A stretch of 64,000 nucleotides of DNA from Datisca glomerata (Eukaryota > Streptophyta > Magnoliopsida > Cucurbitales > Datiscaceae), in contig QANY01006236.1 of assembly GCA_003255025.1 (NCBI GenBank), forward strand, positions 124,001 through 188,000, given 5' to 3'. Positions 33,481 to 44,939 of the stretch are shown in pieces. Made by a program: the position numbers and the translations under genes. The notes under the pieces are model-generated. The model was given only the letters and a program-made list of their open reading frames with translations. It ran no database searches and was not told the DNA's origin. Position 1 is the stretch's first letter; each line of letters begins with the position of its first letter.

Positions 33481-36400
33481 ATGACGATGAGGTCGTCGTC
33501 GTTCGGGAGAGGGAGTCCGAAGCGGTCGAATTACAGCCGCCGGTTTGAAATACCGGACGATTGTGGAGATTCTGGAGGAACGAGAGGCGGCGAGTATGGA
33601 GTCGGTGGTGCAATGTTGCCGATTTTCCTCAACGACCTCACGCAGAACAATAATCAAGACTTCGTTGAGGTAACTCTGGAGCTCGATAACGACTCCATTG
33701 TCGTTCGAAGCGTAACTCCGACTGCCACTCCCATCGCCGAGAGAGGAATAGACGAAGACGACAGGGAAAACGAGAGGAACGCTTCGGTAACTTCCAGAAT
33801 TCGACAGAAATTCTGGTGGATGAGGTCGACGACGTCGTCGCAAGCGTCGACCTCATCGGACATAGAAGACACGGCAGCGATATCGGCTCGCGACGCGCGC
33901 AAACTGAATGTTCAGCTTCAAAGGACGAGATCGAGTGCTCAGAGAGCTCTGAGAGGCCTAAGATTCATAAGCAAGACGACGGGAGCATCGGACACTAAAG
34001 AGCTATGGCGGAAAGTCGAGTCCAGGTTCCACTCATTAGCAAAGGACGGGTTGCTTGCCCGAGAAGATTTCGGCGAATGCATAGGTAAAAAATATTCAAA
34101 AAAGTGAAAGACGAGAGAATTTTTTTAATTGAATTCTCTGGTTTGATAATGGGAGTGAAACTGTGAATTTTGATGAAGGGATGATGGATTCAAAGGAATT
34201 CGCGGTAGGAATATTCGATGCATTGGCGAGGAGGAAGAGACAAAAGATATTGAAGATCACTAAAGAAGAGCTTTACGACTTCTGGCTACTACTTTCAGAC
34301 CAAAGCTTTGACGCCCGTCTTCAAATCTTCTTCGATATGTGCGTTAATTTAATTAATTAACTCTCCTTAATTCATTAATGTTCTATTAACTATTCAATAA
34401 TTGAAACATTATTATTAAATTGTAATTATAATTTCGAAGATGATTTGTGTCTCAGGGCTGATAGCAATGAAGATGGAAGAATCACGAGAGATGAAGTGCA
34501 AGAGGTAACAAACAACTGTTCTTACTTCTTATTCCCAATTTTCTAACCAGAAAAGCCAACTGCTTCCATTGACTTCTTTTTTTATTTTAAATCACAATTA
34601 AGAAATTATGAACAACAGTCACATCATTCTCTTAGTACCTCTGTTGATTCTTTTCATCCACATTAATAGTTTTTACTGTTCCGTTAAATTTTTTATGAAA
34701 AACCAAAATTAAAATTCAGTGACAATAAAATCGAATCAAATTAAGTCGTAAATGTTAAAATAATTGAACTGAACTGTGAGTTTCAGTTCAAAATTATTAA
34801 TTAAAAATAATTTCTAAATGATATTATTAAAAAAATAAATATAAAATTAAAATTTTATTTTGATTCGGTTTTATAAGAAATTATATATAAAATAATAAAA
34901 TATTATAAATTTAATATTTCGATTCAGTTCAAAAACTATCAAAATTTCGAACCAAAGCTAACACACATAAAAAATCGATCGAACTGACTTTTTTCGATTG
35001 GACTAGTTAGTTTGATTTTGAACACATTTAATTAGCAGTTTTTGTAAGCAAAAACAAATGCCACACACAATTTTGCTATTAAAAAATCGTAAGTTATGTG
35101 ATATGACACAAAATTTCCTAATTGAACTATTATTCATTCTATTTTGAATAATTTTTATTTATTAGTTACTTGTTTAAGTAACAATATCATAACAGTTGCA
35201 CAGTGCATCACTTTCAATTGTGTATTTGTCATAAGGTGTGTAATTCCAAAATTTTGCACTACTAAACGATTTCATTAAATTTGAATTTAAACTGTGATGA
35301 TACATTAATTTTTCTTTTTACTTTTTGTAGTCGGCGTATAGGTTAAAAATAATATATTTCTTGATATTTGTGGTGGTTTAAGGAAATCAAAAACTAATTC
35401 CTAGATTTTATTTCCTCAAATATATATTTCAAAGTTGATTATACTAAAACTTTGGTCTCCTCGTTACATCATTGTTCTATTGATAGAGGTTAAATTTGTT
35501 TTGACTTTCTTTACTTCAACCGCAGCTGATAATGCTCAGTGCCTCAGCAAACAAACTCTCAACGCTTAAAGAACGAGCTGAGGAATACGCGTCACTAATC
35601 ATGGAAGAACTTGACCCAGAGAACCTCGGTTACATTGAGGTAAATAAAATTAAAAGGAGAAAAAATGATTTTAAAAAAATTTCATTTTTTAGTTCAAAGG
35701 GATTCTCCCAACATAATTTCTCAAAATAAATAAATAAATAAATAATTTCCTTAAAATACTTCCACGTCAAATTTTTGTTGCCCATCTGAAATACTGGAAG
35801 TTCAGTATTTATCCCAATAATATTCTCATATTTAAAATACATATTTTTTTCTATCTAAAACGAGAGAATAAGCTCTTAAAATTATAAAAAAAATGACATT
35901 AACTTATATGAAATTTTCATTGAGACAACATTGATAATTTAAATTCATTGTCGTGACTAATCCCCTTTGTTAGATTATTATGGTTACTACTTTATTTGAA
36001 ATCTTCCTCCAAATTTGATGCTATAAATAAAAGAAAGTTGTGGTGTTACACAGTTATGGCAATTGGAAACGTTGCTACTACAGAGAGACACATACATGAA
36101 CTACAGCAGACCACTGAGCATAGCAAGTGTGAGCTGGAGTCAGAATCTGAGTAGTTTCAGGCCCAAGAACCTGGTGAAAGGAATAAGCAATAAACTTCGG
36201 TGTCTGATTTTGGAGAATTGGCAAAGGGGTTGGATTTTATTGTTGTGGGTGATAGCTATGGCTTCCCTTTTTACATGGAAATTCTTCCAATATAAAAACA
36301 GGGCAGCTTTTCACGTCATGGGCTATTGCTTGTCAATTGCTAAAGGGGCTGCTGAGACTCTAAAGCTCAACATGGCTCTCATCCTTCTTCCCGTTTGTCG

Positions 36401-39400
36401 AAACACTTTGACGTGGCTTCGCTCCACCAGAGCCCGTTCCTTTGTGTCCTTTGATGACAATATCAATTTCCATAAGGTACGTAAATGTCACTAAATCTCT
36501 TATACTAGTTCAAAATTCTGACATTTGTTATTTTGTTGGCTTGGATGATCTCACGTTTGGTTATACAAAAAGGAGATGATGTTAGGTGTTAGGCTGATCT
36601 AAGCCTTTTGATTTTTATTCAATGGCTTAGATTGGCTTAATACGAAAATAAAAAAATTTAGTTTATCTGGGTCATTGATTTTTTAATCAATGATCTAGAT
36701 TGAACACAATTGTCTCGGCTGAACACCAAACAATCCGAATCCTCTTTTGTTTTATATATGTTGTGTTAAGAATTAAATCAATTGTTAAAGTCGTCTTAAC
36801 CAAATAGTTTAAGATCTGGGATTTATTGTAATTTAATATATGATCAGATTTCTGAGTTCACACTCACGCATCAACAATTCCACATTTAAAATGAAATGTT
36901 TGTTAGGCCCATTAAGGAACTTTGAGATCTACATGCAGTGTGAGTGTTAATAATTAATTTAAATGATTAAACTTATGTTAACTCAACTGTTTAAACTTTT
37001 GGGTTGCTGTCAATTTAAATTTAACATAGCGAAAAAGACTAACTAGTTTTTTTAGAAACATATTTATTAAATTTCCATCTTTAAGCTAATTAGTAAACTG
37101 ATGACATTTCCTTCTCCCATAACAGATGATTGCACTTGCTATAGTCATTGGAATTATAGTTCATGCAGGGAACCATCTGGCCTGCGACTTTCCTCGTTTG
37201 ATAAATTCATCTCCAGAAATGTTCTCTTTTATAGCCTCTGATTTTCACAACAAAAAGCCTACCTACAAGGACCTTTTGACGGGCATTGAAGGTGTGACTG
37301 GGATCTTGATGGTGGTCTTAATGACCATATCATTCACATTAGCCGCTCGCCGGTTCCGGCGAAACATGGTGAGGCTGCCTGCTCCGTTCAACAGATTGAC
37401 AGGCTTTAACGCATTCTGGTATTCACATCACCTTCTAGGAGTAGTTTACATTCTGCTACTCATCCATGGGACATTTTTATACTTGGCCCACAAATGGTAT
37501 CAGAAATCGGTAAGCATTTCTGGAAATTGAATCGATTGCTATATGTGAAAAGGGTAATTTCATTCTGAGTACTGAAATAGAAAAACTTTGTTACTATAGA
37601 CATGGTTGTATATATCTATTCCGTTGCTGCTCTATTTAGCCGAGAGAAGTCTCAGAACATGCAGATCAAAACATTATTCGGTCGAAATATTAAAGGTATT
37701 TTCCCTTCTTTAAAAGCCTTTGTTTTTCTATACTATACAGTAAAGCTCAACAGCATTATGAGTTGAAAATATATATATTCTCTAATATATAAGAAATAAA
37801 AACTAAAAGACTATGAGTTACATAAATGGCACCACAGCATTTACATTGCTACATCATAGGAATACTCAACATTGCCACGTCAAAATCTTCTTAGTATCTT
37901 TCCCTCTTAACATTGATGGAGATTCTTTGTATTTACAGTTCTCAGTGCTACCAGGAAATGTCTTCAGCCTAATAATGTCAAAGCCTAGAGGATTCAAGTA
38001 CAGAAGTGGGCAGTACATATTTCTACAATGTCCAACGATTTCGCCATTCCAATGGTGAGGATGAAACCAAGAAACAATCAGCTCTTGGCATCTCCGTTAT
38101 GAAGAAAAATTATCACCACCATTAAGCTAATTAACCTTGTGTGCTTTTCCAGGCACCCATTTTCTATCACTTCAGCTCCAGGTGATGACTATCTTAGTGT
38201 CCACATCCGGACAGTGGGTGACTGGACAATGGAAATGAAGCGAGTTTTCACCGAAAATGATAGCTCTCGAGCTGTTATTGGTCGAGCAAAACTTGGTCAA
38301 CTGGTCCGAATAGAACAAAATCGGTAACATAAGCTATGCAGTATCTAGTTTTTACTATTTAACTTGAAGAGTGGAAGTACTAACTGACATATTTACTACA
38401 CGATATTTTACATAGCCAACCAAGATTGCTCGTTGATGGTCCATATGGGGCTCCGGCACAAGAGTATCGAAATTATGATGTTTTGATGCTTGTGGGTCTT
38501 GGAATTGGAGCAACCCCATTTATAAGCATACTTAGAGATCTCATAAACAATACAATTACATCAGAAGTACAGACGGTATATAGTTAAAAACTTCAGCATC
38601 AGTTTTCTTGAATTTCCTCCCTTTGTATTATGTTCCAGTAATTGATTTTAGATGTGCTGATGGCCTAGGATTCAAACACAGAAACTAGCAGATCGGAGGA
38701 CAGCATGAATAGTTTTGTTTCTTCAAATACTACACCAGTTGGAAAGATGAAAACTCAGAGGACTACAAATGCTCACTTCTACTGGGTTACAAGAGAACCT
38801 GGGTCTTTTGAATGGTTCAAAGGAGTGATGGATGAAGTAGCAGAGATTGATCACAAGGTGATTATTGATGGGTGATTTTATATCACTGTTTATCTTTTAC
38901 GTTATATAGTATTAAGAGGAGATGCTATATTTACTCTGAAACAGGGTCAAATTGAGCTACACAATTACTTGACTAGCGTCTATGAAGAGAGTGACGCAAG
39001 GTCGACCCTTATCACAATGGTACAAGCTCTCAACCATGCCAAACACGGTGTTGACATCCTATCAGGCACTCGAGTATGAATCCTATATGTCAAAATCTAG
39101 TGCATTTAAAAGACAATGCATCCCAAAATAATGGCTCTCTTAATCTTGATCTCTCAATCTCATGCAGGTGAGGACTCACTTTGCGAGACCCAATTGGAGA
39201 GAAGTATTCACCAAAGTGGCTTCTAAATATCCTTATAAAACAGTAGGTAAAGTTACTCAACACAATCTAAATATTTTCAATTACGGGTCACGCTTCTGTA
39301 CTTCCCTGGTACAGTAGAATTTTTCCTTCAATTACACTGCTTTTACATGTATCTTTCTTGGAGTCCTAGTCTACCAACGCTTAGAAAGTTAGTTAACAAG

Positions 39401-39851
39401 TATCATCTCTCCAGCATTATGGACTATAAAAAATCCTTGAGGACCTATCTCTGTACAATACAATCTTATATAGCATTTTTCTTTCAGTATGCTTGAGAAA
39501 TAGAAGAAACCAAAGTATTCAAAGAACTTATTAAAGAAACTAAAATTCCTATACAACATCATAATTGTTCCAACTCCCTAGAGATCAGAAAGGTTTGTGG
39601 GCAACCTAGTCAAAACAGCCTATTTCTAAGTTGATGACGATGATAGTACCAATTGAAGCAAATAAATCTTCCAAAATTATGACTAGTGTAAAAAGATGTT
39701 AATAGATGGGTATAATGAGTAAAACACTGCTTCACTTGCAGGGGTGTTCTACTGTGGAATGCCGGTATTGGCAAAGGAGCTGAAGAAGCTGTCCCTCGAA
39801 CTAAGTCGAAAGACATCCACTCGCTTTGAGTTCCACAAGGAGTATTTCTGA
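33481..39851 (+). CDS. RBOHE: respiratory burst oxidase (NADPH oxidase), RBOHE type, 14 exons
   Basis: Plasma-membrane NADPH oxidase that makes apoplastic superoxide. Exons: 33481-34084, 34179-34338, 34456-34504, 35526-35639, 36054-36476, 37126-37509, 37600-37695, 37939-38054, 38153-38323, 38416-38575, 38669-38857, 38945-39073, 39168-39246, 39742-39851. All junctions are GT-AG and the frame is unbroken: 927 aa, close to Arabidopsis RBOHE. The N-terminal part has [12 protein letters not shown], as in RBOHE. An EF-hand, [15 protein letters not shown], spans exon 3; a weaker one is in exon 4. Exons 5-7 give the membrane core, with heme-ligand histidines in [12 protein letters not shown] and [27 protein letters not shown] binds [12 protein letters not shown] binds NADPH, and the C-terminus is RFEFHKEYF. 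Start is the ATG of MTMRSSS. RBOHE is tied to tapetal cell death in Arabidopsis; the role here is inferred. No damaged residue was noticed. Confidence 0.96.
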
Positions 39852-40590
39852 GACGATAAGCTCCAACAACAATAAGCTCTAGTCACTATTCATTTATATT
39901 ATTTGAGAGACTAATCTCACAAATTATGTATATGGCCAATCATAATAGGTTAGAAAGATGTAAATGCAATCATACATATCATTCATATAGTAACAGTTCC
40001 AACACAATAGTAATTCAATAGAAATAAACCATATAGATTAGGGACAGGAAGATCAAAAGAATTACGATTATTATATGGAACAAAGATGTAATGCTGTAGA
40101 ACATGCTTCCTTCCTGGAAAGGTATGTGATCCAATAGGTATCTCTTTGTAATACAGAAAATAATATCTTCTTCCTTTTGTTAATCAGTACGAATACAAAG
40201 AGTATATACTTATATATTAGGTGCAACTGTCCAATAATTATATTTAGGATTTTTGAAGAAAATGTCCAAAATCAAAATTTGGACAATATAAACCCAAGAC
40301 TCTATGAATAACATAGGGGTTGACTCTCTTGATGTGCCCCCCAAACCCCCAATTAAGAGGAAGAAGAGCTTTGGCAAATAATATAGTATACTCTACCTGC
40401 AGTATCCCAAGTTATTTCCTTTTATCAAAATCATATAACAAGTGGCGCAAGTGGTCAACTATGAATTAACCAGAAGGGAAAATATAAAATAGATTTGAAC
40501 AAGGGCTCAAATTAACAGGAAAATAAAAATTATAACACAAAAAGCACTTATATTTTGAAAAAAACATAGGTTTACTTACAAAGAGAAAAA
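39852..40590. other. RBOHE 3' flank, no gene
   Basis: Probably RBOHE 3' UTR followed by AT-rich spacer shared with the convergent minus-strand gene. No coding frame recognised. Confidence 0.5.
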
Positions 40591-40776
40591 CTAATAGAAA
40601 GCAACTCTTTTCCTGAACAGCCTTCTATATTTCACAACCCTTCTATAAAGTTGTAATACAAGTATAACCAGCAACCACACAGTAAACAATACCAATATGG
40701 AGTGCAACCAACTCTCCATTAAGGAGCTGGGAAAATTTTCAGACTCAAACTCTTTTGGGAGTAAGCATCTCTGCAT
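40591..40776 (-). CDS. hypothetical 61-aa membrane protein
   Basis: A frame from MQRCLLPKEF to RRLFRKRVAFY, with one hydrophobic segment (SILVLFTVWLLVILVLQLY, about residues 26-44) followed by a strongly basic tail. It lies 60 bp downstream of the 99-aa membrane-protein gene on the same strand and is preceded by TCCCTAATTACAG directly before the ATG, a good acceptor. It could be an alternative last exon of that gene or a separate small gene. The topology resembles that of its neighbour. I do not recognise the family, and it could be a chance frame. Confidence 0.35.
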   Translation of the reverse strand: MQRCLLPKEFESENFPSSLMESWLHSILVLFTVWLLVILVLQLYRRVVKYRRLFRKRVAFY

Positions 40777-40836
40777 CTGTAATTAGGGAATCAGTCTGTC
40801 AACATGAAATGGAAATTGGCACGGAATGGAAGGCAA

Positions 40837-42109
40837 TCAATCATCTCTCAATCTCTTCAAAAGTTTTGAAGCCCAGCGACGGACACGACGCTTTAATGTG
40901 AAACCAACAATAATTCCAGCAACAAAGCAAAGTGCACAAAGTTTCGAGCACGTCCACAGAGATATCACTTGTCTTGGAGGTCGAGTAAGCAAAACACCGG
41001 ATTGATCAGAGGAAGATAAACAGGTAGAAACTTCGCCTCCTCCATTTTTGAAAACCTCAAGAGATGATGAAGAAGCTTGGGAAGCCAATTTGGGATCTTT
41101 GGGANTCACTTGTCTGAAATTCGGCAAATAATAAATGATAGGGTCGAGGGAGAAAGAAGAATGACATACAATAACCGCAATCCAGATGCAATATAAGAAG
41201 CAGAGTCCTCCTACATGTTTGTGTCTTGCACGTTTTGGTCCACTATACGAACTTTTTAGAAAGTTTCTTACTCAAGTAATTTTCAGGTGTAATTAAAGAA
41301 CTAATAGTCCTTCAGCAACCTTGTGAGGGACGCATTTAGTCACAAAGCTAAAAAAATTCATACTCTATAACTAGAGTATATTTGAATCTTGGAAATTAGT
41401 AGCAAAAGGAAAAGAAACTAAGGACAGTTCTATTTCCATTTTATTCAGTAAATGGAATGTGGAGAGGAAAATAGTGGTAGGAATTAATGGCTTATACAAC
41501 TTTAATAATTAAGTTCCCTTTTCTTCAATTCCTCTTAATTTTCCTCTCAGTTTTTCTTTCCTTCACAATTTCCAAAGTCCAAAAATATCATTACTTACTG
41601 GAGTACCAAACACAATCTGAGTGACACAAAGAGACAAGAACAAAAACAAAAGCACAGCAGAATATCAGTATAAAATCTTAAAAAAGGTTGTATGTCTCAA
41701 GTTTCAAAGTTCAATTTCAAACCAAAACAATAGTGATGTGAGGAGATAAAAGTAGTCCAGTCAAAACATGTAGAAATAGTTAATTTTCATGGACGTCTCA
41801 AGAACAGATTTCAAATTCATAAAACGATCAGTGCTTCGAGGAATTCTGAATTATCTAAGAAATTCGCTAAAATTACTGAAAATAAAAATGCAAAGGGCGA
41901 AGGCGAGGGAGGGAAGAGGGTCCAGATAAGAATAGAAAAAAGTACCTTGGAGGTCGAGTAAGCAAAACACCGGATTGATCAGAGGAAGATAAACAGGTAG
42001 AAACTTCGCCTCCTCCATTTTTGAAAACCTCAAGAGATGATGAAGAAGCTTGGGAAGCCAATTTGGGATCTTTGGGAATTGTTCCAACCATTTTCCACAA
42101 GCCTTCCAT
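40837..42109 (-). CDS. small single-pass membrane protein, 2 exons (99 aa)
   Basis: Exon 1 is 42109-41946 (MEGLWKMVGTIPKDPKLASQ to LLTRPPR), ending at AAG/GTACTT. Exon 2 ends at 40837 and encodes the QVISLWTC start, a hydrophobic segment CALCFVAGIIVGFTL, and a basic tail KRRVRRWASKLLKRLRDD. In the assembly exon 2 is split: the acceptor TTTCAG/ACAAGTGA is at 41113, but then an N and a 132-bp intron-less copy of exon 1 intervene before ACAAGTGATATC resumes at 40972. Without that copy, exons 1 and 2 join in frame (300 nt). Function unknown; I recognise no named family. A tail-anchored-like layout suggests an organelle or ER membrane, by inference only. Confidence 0.65.
40973..41105 (-). repeat. 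132-bp exact repeat of exon 1 joined to exon 2, next to an N
   Basis: 40973-41104 equals 41946-42077 base for base by eye. Its 3' edge is exactly the exon 1 splice donor and it runs straight into exon 2, as in a spliced mRNA. Its 5' edge is the N at 41105, followed by a second copy of the first eight bases of exon 2. This is most simply explained as transcript-derived sequence placed in a gap during assembly. Confidence 0.85.
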
Positions 42110-42579
42110 ATCTTTCAGTGTTTCCCACTCTGAAGCGAAAGGAATTGCAGAATGGCAATGGAAGTAAACCGTTGAAGTGGGCTAGGGTTTTGAGCTGGGT
42201 TTTAGCCATTCAGCTTGGATCCTTGACATCATCATCCGTTTTCTTTTCTTGTTTTTAGAAAACTAGGTAGATATTACGTGTGCTCGTTTATAATAGTATG
42301 ATTCCGTGTAATTTATAATATATATTTATATAACTACAGTTCAGATAAATAATAATTATAATTTATAATAAATTAGTTAATATATATTTAAATATTATTT
42401 ACATATATATCTCAAGAAATACATAAATAACATAAACGTGTTATTATTTTATTTATATAATATATACATTCCTCATTTGAAATGATGTTTGTTTTCATTA
42501 AAGTTTTATCCTATCAAACATTTAGTTTAAGCATGTGCCGCCAACAATAAAAACATACATACAATAAACTTAATCTTCC

Positions 42580-42832
42580 AATATAAAATGTTTACAAAGA
42601 TTTATTTATAACAAATTTTAAACATAATTATTCTACTCATGTCGAGGATGACTAATGTTCTCTCTCTACATCATTTATTTATATATACATTAAAAACTCC
42701 AAAAACATGCATATAATAAATCTAATCCTACAATAGACAATATTTACATATATTTATTTATAACAAATTTTAAACATAGTGATTCTAGTCATGTAGAGGA
42801 TGACGAATGTTCTCTCTGTACATTAACAGTAG
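42580..42832. repeat. tandem duplication, unit about 135 bp
   Basis: ATTTATTTATAACAAATTTTAAACATA followed by GATTCTA/TATTCTA-CTCATGT and GAGGATGACkAATGTTCTCTCT occurs twice. A more diverged copy is at 43850-43950. Confidence 0.8.
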
Positions 42833-42898
42833 AAGTATATGTCAAACCTGTTGACACGGATGCCTCGACAGGTGACGAACTGTCCAAATTTTCAGATT

Positions 42899-43437
42899 TT
42901 ATGACGATATTATATCTAACATTTCATTATTCATATCTTCGAATTTTACTAATACGAGTTTTGGCCCATTACTCATTGTCTGGGTAACTACGCTTAGTCG
43001 AACATCTGTGTCCTGATAAATATTTCAAAAATTATTATCAAACATGTAAAATTATATAAAAATAAATAAACTTAAGTACAATAAAAAATTTATATACCTC
43101 AATATGAAAATCCATTAGTTGTTTTGTAGTGCAACCTAAAAAACTTTCGGCAAATTTTGTAAATAAAGTGGTTGTGAGTGAACCGCTATCATCTGACAGT
43201 GTCACTTCCACGCGACATTTATTACAAAAATTTATAATATATTAGTTGTAAGATGAATAATATTATAGAACATAATTTATAATTTAATATCATACTTGGG
43301 TGTTGCTATAGAACCGTCCTTCTGGCAATAATTACAGTGAAAACTTTGTTGACACATGAGCTTAGTGACATGATTACAATTATCACATGTCATATACCGA
43401 CATCGTTGATTTTCGTTAGAAACTATTATTGTTGCCA
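42899..43437 (-). pseudogene. RPA70-like zinc-ribbon/OB-fold fragment
   Basis: Three minus-strand exon-like blocks resemble the C-terminal DNA-binding domain of replication protein A large subunit. Block 43437-43296 encodes CRYMTCDNCNHVTKLMCQQS then FHCNYC, a four-Cys zinc ribbon. The next block, ending at 43098 (donor GAG/GTATAT), encodes CRVEVTLSDDSGSLTTTLF and FLGCTTKQLMDFHIE. Block 43012-42899 encodes VRLSVVTQTMSNGPKLVLVKF to a TAA. The acceptor before block two is missing and no N-terminal domains are present, so it is probably non-functional. RPA-like genes also travel in plant Helitrons, but no Helitron helicase was seen. Confidence 0.6.
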
Positions 43438-43881
43438 CTGTCCAGATGCTTATATGTTGTTAATAAATATTAATATAAATTATTTGTTGATCAAAACACA
43501 CATAATAAAAATGAAAAAACAATACCATATCCAGTATGTCTGGGACTTGTTGTTTCTTAATTATTCAGATTTGTGTCGATTGCTCCGAATTATACATTGA
43601 CAATTGTGAACATTGATCACAAGTTATTTGCCGAAGTTGTCTTTATGGTTAGATTATCATCATAGTTCTAAACAAGTTACGTAAAGATGTAATATGTATT
43701 TTATAATATTTACATATATTATACAATAACAAAACCTACGTAAAGATATAATATGTATCTCTTCTTATTTATATCATGTAGCCATTATTTATTTATATCT
43801 ATACTTGAAAATTACAAAACATACAAACAATAAAATTAACCTTATGTTACAAAACATTCTTATATTTATTCATAACAAACT

Positions 43882-44120
43882 TCAAACATAGTTATTACGA
43901 TCTTCCAAATGATGAAAATTAACCTCTCTATACATTAATGGTAGAAAGATTTGTTGGAGTTGATATAGAAGACTCATCAGGTAGAAAAGTGGCACAAGAA
44001 ATTTTTTGTTGATCAGTACGCTCCAATAAGGAGAAAGCAGTCTCAATCTCCTCAATCTGTTCCTCCTCCAATAGAGGATCCACCGAGATTGCATGAAAGG
44101 ATGATCGGGACATTTTTCAA
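43882..44120 (-). pseudogene. second copy of the RPA-like gene tail
   Basis: The minus strand encodes LPDESSISTPTNLSTINV, which parallels SSPVEASVSTGLTYTSTVNV downstream of the block at 42899. Both are followed by the repeat with AACAAACTTCAAACATAGTTATT. It appears to be a diverged duplicate of the 3' end. Confidence 0.4.
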
Positions 44121-44939
44121 ATTTGCTCCATAATATAGGCGATGTTCCTAACACGACACTCTTAATTAAGAGCTCCTTCTTGTTACCAATAGACTCTTGA
44201 AGCAGACCAATAAAGACAAACAAAATTATTTTCACAGTATACCAAAAAGTCTCCAATGACAGAAACCCAAAATCATTTGAAAAATAATACAATAATGACT
44301 CATCTGTCATCTAATTTGATGCTCTTGTGCGATTCAATTTTTTTCAATTTAATTAAATAAATCTTTTTTTTCCAAAATTAAGGAGAGTGGTGATAAAAAA
44401 TATTTGTACAAACAAAATGATTGAATATAAAAAGAACAAATGTTTGTCATGACAACTATATAATTTTTTTAGCCAACTTATCATCCACACATTAAAATTT
44501 TTTAAATTATATAATATTTGCTGTTACTAAAGCTCTCTTATTATGACTAACATGTTTAAATAAAAAATTAAAATCTTATTAACCAAAAATAGAATGGTTT
44601 TAATAATATTATTTTTGTACTATTACAACCAGTAACAATGAAATAAATAGAGAATCAATGTGAGGCTAAGAATATACTAATTCAAAATGCATAAAAATAC
44701 AAACAAATCAAACATGCGATCAATCCTTTCCCAACCTATAAATGAAACAAAAACAAAATAGACAGTCAATAACTAACCATTGAGCTAATCATTTATGATT
44801 TACCAAAGTAACTACAAACAACCACTCAAAAGAAGTTCCTTTTACTTTCATCACTTCCAATTTCGAAGCAATGAAAAAGATAATTAAGTTACTCAAAACT
44901 TAAAGACCTTATTAACTTAATACCAACAAACAATGACAT

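Noticed and set aside
33197..33902. Long minus-strand frames (up to 142 codons) opposite RBOHE exon 1
   Set aside because: They are antisense shadows of the GC-rich coding exon; low-complexity Ser/Arg composition and no domain.
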